NCBI GenBank assembly: GCA_938003985.1
Contig: CALKWZ010000003.1
Location: 1-64,000 of the forward strand
Origin: an uncultured Verrucomicrobiota bacterium
Lineage (GTDB): Bacteria; Verrucomicrobiota; Kiritimatiellia; CAIQIC01; Lenti-01
DNA: 64,000 bases
Direction: 5' to 3'
The notes below the pieces were generated by a model. That model had not been told where the DNA came from, searched no databases, and saw only the letters and a program-made list of their open reading frames with translations. A program made the position numbers and the translations under genes. How positions within the stretch are numbered: position 1 is the stretch's first letter; every line of letters begins with the position of its first letter. This document shows positions 58,616 through 64,000 of this stretch, piece by piece.

Positions 58616-61600
58616 ATGCCGCGGCGCGACGACATTTCGAAGATTCTGCTGATCGGGGCCGGCCCCATCGTCATCGGGCAGGCCTGCGAGTTCGATTATT
58701 CCGGGGCCCAGGCCTGCAAGGCCCTGCGCGAGGAAGGCTACGAGGTCGTGCTGGTCAACAGCAACCCGGCCACCATCATGACCGATCCCGGTTTCGCCGA
58801 CCGGACCTACGTCGAACCGCTCACCGAAGAAGCCCTGACCGCCATCATCCGCCGCGAACGGCCCGACGCGCTGCTGCCCACCATGGGCGGCCAAACGGCG
58901 CTGAACCTGGCCGTGAAGCTGGAGGAGAGCGGCGTCCTGAAGCGCTATCAGGTCGAACTCATCGGCGCCACGGCCGACGTGATCCGCCGCGCGGAAGACC
59001 GCGGCCTCTTCAAGAAGGCCATGGCCGAAATCGGCCTGGCCGTCCCGCGCTCGGGCTCGGCGCACACGCTGGACGAAGCCCGGCAGGTGCAGGCGGAAAT
59101 CGGCGCGTGGCCGGTCATCATCCGCCCCGGCTTCACGCTCGGCGGAGCCGGCGGCGGCATCGCGCGCACCGCGGAGGAGTTCGAAGCCATCTGTTCCAAC
59201 GGCCTCGCGCTGAGTCCGGTCAGCGAAGTGCTGATCGAGGAATCGGTGCTGGGCTGGAAGGAATTCGAGATGGAGGTCATGCGCGACCGCAAGGACAACG
59301 CGTGCATCGTCTGTTCCATCGAAAACCTCGACCCCATGGGCGTGCACACGGGCGACAGCATCACCGTCGCGCCGGCGCAGACGCTGACGGACCGCGAATA
59401 CCAGGCGTTGCGCGACGCGAGCCTGGCCGTCATGCGCGCCATCGGCGTGGAGACCGGCGGGGCCAACGTGCAGTTCGCGGTGAACCCGCGCGACGGCCGC
59501 CTCGTCGTCATCGAAATGAACCCGCGCGTCAGCCGCAGCTCCGCGCTGGCGTCGAAAGCCACGGGCTTTCCCATCGCGAAGATCGCCGCCAAGCTCGCGA
59601 TCGGCTACACGCTCGACGAGCTGCCCAACGACATCACGCGCTCGACGCCGGCCTGCTTCGAGCCGGCGCTGGATTACATCGTCGTGAAGGCCCCGCGCTT
59701 CGCCTTCGAGAAGTTTTCCGGTTCCGACGACACCCTGACGACGCAGATGAAGTCGGTGGGCGAGACGATGGCCATCGGCCGCAATTTCAAGCAGGCGCTG
59801 CAAAAGGCCCTGCGCTCGCTGGAAATCGGCCGCGCGGGCCTCGTGCGCCGCGCGGATGCCGAGGGCCAGTTGTCGGACGCGGAACTGGAAAAGGCCGTGG
59901 CGCGGCCCAGCCCGTTGCGACTCTTCCATCTGCGCGAAGCCCTCGCGCGCGGCTGGGCAATCGAGCGCGTCGCGCGACTCTCGGGCGTGGACCCCTGGTT
60001 CCTGCAGCAGATCGCCGAACTCGTCGCGTACGAGGCCGAAATCGCTTCGGCCAAGACCCTGGCCGGCCTCGAAGCCGACCGGGCGCTGTTCGCGCAGGCC
60101 AAGGAGTTCGGATTTTCGGACAAGCAGCTCGCCGCGCTGCTGGGCGCGGCGGAGGGCGACGTCCGCGCGGCGCGGGACCGGATCGGCCTGCATCCGGCCT
60201 ACGGCGTCGTGGACACCTGCGCGGCGGAATTCGCCGCCGCCACGCCGTACTTCTATTCGGCCTACGGCGACGGGGCCGAGGCGCCGCTGCCGCCCGCGAC
60301 CCAGAAGAAGATCATGATCCTCGGCGGCGGTCCCAACCGGATCGGGCAGGGGATCGAATTCGACTACTGCTGCGTGCATGCCTGCCAGGCCCTGCGCGCG
60401 GCCGGCTTCGAGACCGTCATGGTCAACAGCAATCCCGAGACGGTTTCGACGGACTACGACACCAGCGACCGGCTCTACTTCGAGCCCGTGACGCTGGAAG
60501 ACGTGCTGGAAGTCTACCGCCGCGAGCGCTGCGACGGCGCCATCGTGCAGTTCGGCGGGCAGACGCCCCTGAACCTCGCGCTGGATCTGCAAGCCGCCGG
60601 CGTGAACGTCATCGGCACCAGTCCCGCCGACATCGAAAAGGCCGAAGACCGCGAGTTTTTCAAGCAATTGGCCGACCAGGTCGGCGTGAAGCAGCCCGCG
60701 AACGGCACGGCCACGGATTTGGCGGGCGCGCTGGCCATCGCGCGGCGCGTGGGCTTCCCGGTGCTGGTGCGGCCGTCGTTCGTGCTGGGCGGGCGGGCCA
60801 TGGCCATCGTCTACACGGAACCGTTTTTCGAGAAGTTCTGCGCCGAGGCCTTCGCGGCGTCGGAAGGCCGCCCCGTGCTGATCGACAAGTTCCTCGAAGA
60901 CGCCGTCGAAGTGGACGTCGACTGCATCGCCGACGGCGACATCGAAGTGATCGGCGCCGTGATGGAACACATCGAGAAGGCGGGCATCCACAGCGGCGAC
61001 AGCGCCTGCGCGATTCCGCCGCAGGGGCTCGATCCGGCCGTCGTCGAGCGCATCCGCGAACACACGCGGGCCTTGGCGCGCGGGTTGAACGTGCGCGGCC
61101 TGATGAACGTGCAGTACGCCGTGCAGGACGGCGAGGTCTATATCCTCGAAGTCAATCCGCGCGCCTCCCGGACGGTCCCGTTCGTCAGCAAGGCCACCGG
61201 CGTGCCGCTGGCGGGCTACGCCGCGCGCGTCATGGCCGGCGAATCGCTCAAGCAAATCGGCTTCACGCAGGAAGTCGTCCTGCGCCACGTGGCGGTCAAG
61301 GAAGCCGTCCTGCCGTTCGCGCGGTTCCCGGGCTGCGACGTGCGCCTGACGCCGGAAATGAAGTCCACCGGCGAAGTCATGGGCATGGACCCCGATCCGG
61401 GCCTGGCGTTCGTGAAGAGCCAGCAGGCCGCCGGCAATCCGCTGCCGGGCGGGGGCGGGGTGTTCATCAGCGTGTCCGGCGAACGGCCCTCCGACCGCGT
61501 GGAAATGGTGAAGTGCGCCAAGGAACTCGTCGAGCTGGGCTACGGCATCTGGGCGACGTGCGGCACGGCCACCTTGCTGCGCGAGTCGGGCGTGCCCGCC

Positions 61601-61888
61601 CGCGCCGCGTTCGCGATTTCCGAAGGCCGGCCGCACGTGCTGGACCTGATGCTCGACGGCGCCGTGGGCTGGATCGTCAACGTGCCCTCCGGCTGCCAGC
61701 CGCAGCTCGACGAAGTCAAGATGCGCACCGAGGCCGTGCGCCGGGGCGTGCCGATGACGACGACCATCCGCGGCCTGCGCGCCGCGCTGGACGGCTTGAA
61801 GACCCTGCGCCGCCACGAGGAATTCGAAGTGCTGTCGCTGCAGGAATACAACCGGGCCACGGCCCGGAAGGGGAACCGGAAATCATGA
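58616..61888 (+). CDS. carB: Carbamoyl-phosphate synthase, large subunit
   Basis: Makes carbamoyl phosphate from bicarbonate, ammonia and two ATP for pyrimidine and arginine synthesis. The 1090-residue length fits. Two ATP-grasp halves are visible: the first opens ILLIGAGPIVIGQACEFDYSGAQACKAL, the second IMILGGGPNRIGQGIEFDYCCVHACQAL (about residue 562). IEMNPRVSRSSALASKATG and ILEVNPRASRTVPFVSKATG are the metal-binding ends of each half. The C-terminal allosteric MGS-like domain starts GGVFISVSGERPSDR. AAGGA precedes ATG 58616. carA overlaps its stop, giving the order carB-carA rather than the common carA-carB. Confidence 0.96.
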   Translation: MPRRDDISKILLIGAGPIVIGQACEFDYSGAQACKALREEGYEVVLVNSNPATIMTDPGFADRTYVEPLTEEALTAIIRRERPDALLPTMGGQTALNLAVKLEESGVLKRYQVELIGATADVIRRAEDRGLFKKAMAEIGLAVPRSGSAHTLDEARQVQAEIGAWPVIIRPGFTLGGAGGGIARTAEEFEAICSNGLALSPVSEVLIEESVLGWKEFEMEVMRDRKDNACIVCSIENLDPMGVHTGDSITVAPAQTLTDREYQALRDASLAVMRAIGVETGGANVQFAVNPRDGRLVVIEMNPRVSRSSALASKATGFPIAKIAAKLAIGYTLDELPNDITRSTPACFEPALDYIVVKAPRFAFEKFSGSDDTLTTQMKSVGETMAIGRNFKQALQKALRSLEIGRAGLVRRADAEGQLSDAELEKAVARPSPLRLFHLREALARGWAIERVARLSGVDPWFLQQIAELVAYEAEIASAKTLAGLEADRALFAQAKEFGFSDKQLAALLGAAEGDVRAARDRIGLHPAYGVVDTCAAEFAAATPYFYSAYGDGAEAPLPPATQKKIMILGGGPNRIGQGIEFDYCCVHACQALRAAGFETVMVNSNPETVSTDYDTSDRLYFEPVTLEDVLEVYRRERCDGAIVQFGGQTPLNLALDLQAAGVNVIGTSPADIEKAEDREFFKQLADQVGVKQPANGTATDLAGALAIARRVGFPVLVRPSFVLGGRAMAIVYTEPFFEKFCAEAFAASEGRPVLIDKFLEDAVEVDVDCIADGDIEVIGAVMEHIEKAGIHSGDSACAIPPQGLDPAVVERIREHTRALARGLNVRGLMNVQYAVQDGEVYILEVNPRASRTVPFVSKATGVPLAGYAARVMAGESLKQIGFTQEVVLRHVAVKEAVLPFARFPGCDVRLTPEMKSTGEVMGMDPDPGLAFVKSQQAAGNPLPGGGGVFISVSGERPSDRVEMVKCAKELVELGYGIWATCGTATLLRESGVPARAAFAISEGRPHVLDLMLDGAVGWIVNVPSGCQPQLDEVKMRTEAVRRGVPMTTTIRGLRAALDGLKTLRRHEEFEVLSLQEYNRATARKGNRKS

Positions 61889-63003
61889 GCGGATTTTCGC
61901 GCAACTGGGCCGCGCGGCGGGAGAAGAAAGCCTTCCTGGCGCTGGCGGACGGCACGGTGATCCGGGGCTGGTCGTGCGGCGCGGCCGTCGACCGCCTCGG
62001 CGAGGTCGTCTTCAACACGGGCATGACCGGCTACGAGGAAATCCTGACCGATCCGTCCTACGCCGGGCAGCTCGTCACCCTGACCATGCCGGAAATCGGC
62101 AACACGGGCTTCAACCGCGAAGACCACGAATCCGCGGCCATCCATGCGTCCGGCCTGATCGTGCGCGAATGGAATCCGCCCTCCAACTGGCGGTCGGAAG
62201 AACCCCTCGAAGCGGCGCTGAACCGTTGGAGCGTGCCCGCGATCGCGGGGGTGGATACCCGCGCCCTGACGCTCAAGTTGCGCGAAGGCGGCACGCAGAA
62301 GGCCTATCTGTGCGCGACGGGCGCTGTTTCGCCGGAGGACGCCGTTGCCCAGGCCCGCGCCTGGGAAGGGCTCGACGGACAGGACTACGCCTCCAAGGTG
62401 TCCACGCCGGTCGCCTACGACTGGACGGGCGAACTGCTGGCGAATGCGCCGCTCGTGGCCGTGCTCGACTGCGGCATCAAGTTCAACACCTTGCGCCTGC
62501 TGGAGCGCGAAGGCTTCCGCGTGCGCGTGCTCAACGCCCACGCCACGGCGGCCGACGTGCTGGCGCTAAAGCCGGCGGGCGTGATGCTCTCCAACGGTCC
62601 CGCCGATCCCGCGGCCCTGCCGTACGCGGCCGAAACCATCCGCGGCCTGCTGGGGAAGGTGCCCATCATGGGCATTTGTCTCGGGCATCAGTTGCTGGGC
62701 CTCGCGCTGGGCGGCCAGACCTGCCGGCTCAAGTTCGGCCACCACGGCTGCAACCACCCGGTCAAGGACCTGCGCCGGGGCACCGTCGAAATCACCTCCC
62801 AGAACCACAACTACGTGGTCGCGGCCGACAGCCTCGATCCGGCCGTGGCGGAGATCACCCACGTCAGCCTCAACGACGGCACCGTCGAAGGCCTGGAAGC
62901 GAAGAAATATCCCGCGTTTTCCCTGCAATACCACCCCGAAGCCGCCCCCGGCCCCCGCGATGCCGTCCCCGCCTTCGCCCGCTTCCGCCGGATGATGAAA
63001 TAG
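61885..63003 (+). CDS. carA: Carbamoyl-phosphate synthase, small (glutaminase) subunit
   Basis: A 372-residue subunit that supplies ammonia from glutamine to CarB. The N-terminal domain reads ALADGTVIRGWSCGA, then GEVVFNTGMTGYEEILTDPSYAGQ. The class I amidotransferase triad is Cys in GICLGHQLLGLALGG, with His and Glu in LQYHPEAAPGP. ATG 61885 overlaps the carB stop (ATGA). Confidence 0.95.
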   Translation: MSGFSRNWAARREKKAFLALADGTVIRGWSCGAAVDRLGEVVFNTGMTGYEEILTDPSYAGQLVTLTMPEIGNTGFNREDHESAAIHASGLIVREWNPPSNWRSEEPLEAALNRWSVPAIAGVDTRALTLKLREGGTQKAYLCATGAVSPEDAVAQARAWEGLDGQDYASKVSTPVAYDWTGELLANAPLVAVLDCGIKFNTLRLLEREGFRVRVLNAHATAADVLALKPAGVMLSNGPADPAALPYAAETIRGLLGKVPIMGICLGHQLLGLALGGQTCRLKFGHHGCNHPVKDLRRGTVEITSQNHNYVVAADSLDPAVAEITHVSLNDGTVEGLEAKKYPAFSLQYHPEAAPGPRDAVPAFARFRRMMK

Positions 63004-63069
63004 GCGGAAAAGAATTGTGTTTTGCCCCGAAGGCGGCACAATGGCGGGCAAGTTTTGGGAGGAATGAAC

Positions 63070-64000
63070 ATGCGCAAAATTCAGATGGTATTGGCGGCGG
63101 CGGTGCTGATGGCGGCGACGGGGGCGTGGGCCCAGGACGTCGCGGCGTTCGATGCGCGCTACAACGCGGTGCTGAGCAAGCTGCAGAGCATGGGCCACGG
63201 CTACTACTCCGAGAAGGAATGGGCGGACATCGACCGGGCCGTGCAGGATCTGGTGACCGACGCGGCCGCGCGCAACGACGGCGCCGCCTACGTGAAGGCG
63301 GTCGTGATCAAGGCGATGGTCCTCAGCGACATGCGCCGGCGCCACGCCGAGGCCAACGACGTCCTGCTGGCGGCCCGCAAGAAGGTCGCGAAGATGTCCG
63401 GCGTGGATGCCTCGAAGCTGTTCGTGAAGCAGGCGGAAGTGCAGGCGGAAGCCGGCAACGCCAAGGCCGTCGCGGACCTGATCCAGGAATACAAGGCCAG
63501 CAAGTACTACGATCCCAAGCCCTACGCGTGGTCCGGCGGCACGAAGCCCGGCGATCCGCTGCTGGTGGCGCGGCCCGGCGCGACCGAAGGCGATTCGATT
63601 TCCCTGACGATGATGGAAAAGGCGCTGGTCCGCGCCAAGAGCGCCCCGGGCATCCAGTTCCCGGACGCCACGCTGACGGACATCGCCGGCCGGCAAGTTG
63701 CGCTCTCCGCCCTGCGCGGCAAGGTCGTGCTGGTGGATTTCTTCGCGCGCGGTTGGAAGGTCTGGGAAGAGAACCTGCCGCAGACGATCGACGTCTGGAA
63801 CCGCTACCACGCGGCGGGCTTCGAAGTGGTCAGCATCTGCCTCGAGCCGAATCCGCAGGGTCTGGAAGCCCACCGCCTGCCGTGGTCGGTGGTGGCCGGC
63901 GCGCCGGCGCTGACGAAGCCGCTGGGCATCTTCGGCGAAACGACGAGCTATCTGCTCGACCAGAACGGCATGGTGATCGCGCGCGACCTGCGCGGCCAGG
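63070..64000 (+). CDS. Exported protein with TlpA/thioredoxin-like domain lacking CxxC, 3' partial
   Basis: 310 residues are visible before the window ends. A signal peptide (MRKIQMVLAAAVLMAATGAWA) leads to a helical region of about 150 residues, then a thioredoxin-like domain beginning FPDATLTDIAGRQVALSALRGKVVLVDFFARGW, as in TlpA/ResA proteins. The position of the redox CxxC (VDFWATWCPPC in TlpA) reads VDFFARGWKVW, with no cysteine, so it cannot be a classic thiol-disulfide enzyme unless a different residue acts. ATG 63070 has GGGAGG at good spacing; an ATG six bases upstream is also possible. Confidence 0.75.
   Translation, partial: MRKIQMVLAAAVLMAATGAWAQDVAAFDARYNAVLSKLQSMGHGYYSEKEWADIDRAVQDLVTDAAARNDGAAYVKAVVIKAMVLSDMRRRHAEANDVLLAARKKVAKMSGVDASKLFVKQAEVQAEAGNAKAVADLIQEYKASKYYDPKPYAWSGGTKPGDPLLVARPGATEGDSISLTMMEKALVRAKSAPGIQFPDATLTDIAGRQVALSALRGKVVLVDFFARGWKVWEENLPQTIDVWNRYHAAGFEVVSICLEPNPQGLEAHRLPWSVVAGAPALTKPLGIFGETTSYLLDQNGMVIARDLRGQ

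Noticed and set aside
58574..61816. 1080-codon antisense open frame across carB
   Set aside because: Shadow of an unmistakable carbamoyl-phosphate synthase.

Overview
This 64 kb window is high-GC, densely coded bacterial DNA with long co-oriented gene strings and many 4-8 bp gene overlaps (ATGA, GTGA). The gene content points to an anaerobic, polysaccharide-using member of the PVC superphylum. A Kiritimatiellota/Verrucomicrobiota-like organism is my best guess; this is an inference from gene families, not a marker-gene placement. Supporting features are DUF2723-like membrane/TPR proteins, an ExbB/ExbD cluster ending in a TonB-like/terpenoid-cyclase-fold fusion, an orphan HydF (pointing to [FeFe]-hydrogenase), MalEFG, a sialidase-like protein, an ATP-cone/uridine-kinase fusion and a primary sigma factor with a long Lys/Ala/Pro tail.

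Layout. 1-3700: a 5'-truncated glycosyltransferase/YvcK-like fusion, a Nudix hydrolase and a BNR-repeat protein. 3753-10603: two tandem DUF2723-like/TPR paralogues. 10613-12701 (minus): HAD phosphatase, cytidine deaminase, secreted HExxH peptidase. 12743-16302 (plus): alpha/beta hydrolase, rsmD, glgA, MocA-like nucleotidyltransferase. 16354-21294 (minus): a repetitive secreted acidic protein and a three-subunit molybdenum hydroxylase. 21295-23400: a repeat-rich gap with REP-like elements, a MITE-like palindrome, a 180-bp direct repeat, an attC-like fold and one small secreted protein. 23401-27572 (minus): malEFG plus a DUF456-like protein. 27740-31043: rpoD and an ATP-cone/uridine-kinase-like protein. 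31207-39462: an Rhs island bounded by a 58-bp direct repeat of the 3' end of thrC. 39414-46311 (minus): thrC, a CaCA-type exchanger, uraA, tRNA-Leu, an AMMECR1/MEMO-type radical SAM protein, a CcdA/SafE-like membrane protein and an aldo/keto reductase. 46428-53249: the TPR-TPR-ExbB-ExbD-ExbD-(TonB/toroid) operon. 53346-56350: mutL-hydF. 56434-57246: a DUF2238 protein and the initiator tRNA. 57293 to the end: M28 peptidase, carB-carA and a truncated thioredoxin-fold protein.

The most interesting parts are four. (i) In the ExbBD operon the last protein has a TonB-type transmembrane helix (SxxxH plus the conserved Leu) joined to a squalene-cyclase-like alpha-toroid instead of a TonB C-terminal domain. 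(ii) The Rhs island has a main rhs, a second promoterless tip cassette with about 358 bp of core homology, an IS5-type transposase scar between the two, and small membrane proteins after each tip. (iii) Palindromes of the form TTTTAC-N7-GTAAAA recur in arrays with an exact 31-bp period at two gene ends, and once over the rpoD promoter. (iv) Several genes have a TANNNT -10-like box only 6-8 nt before the start codon and no Shine-Dalgarno, which suggests leaderless transcripts.

Limits: no similarity search was run. Family calls rest on motifs and remembered family features, and start codons are inferred from ribosome-binding sites, overlaps and signal peptides.
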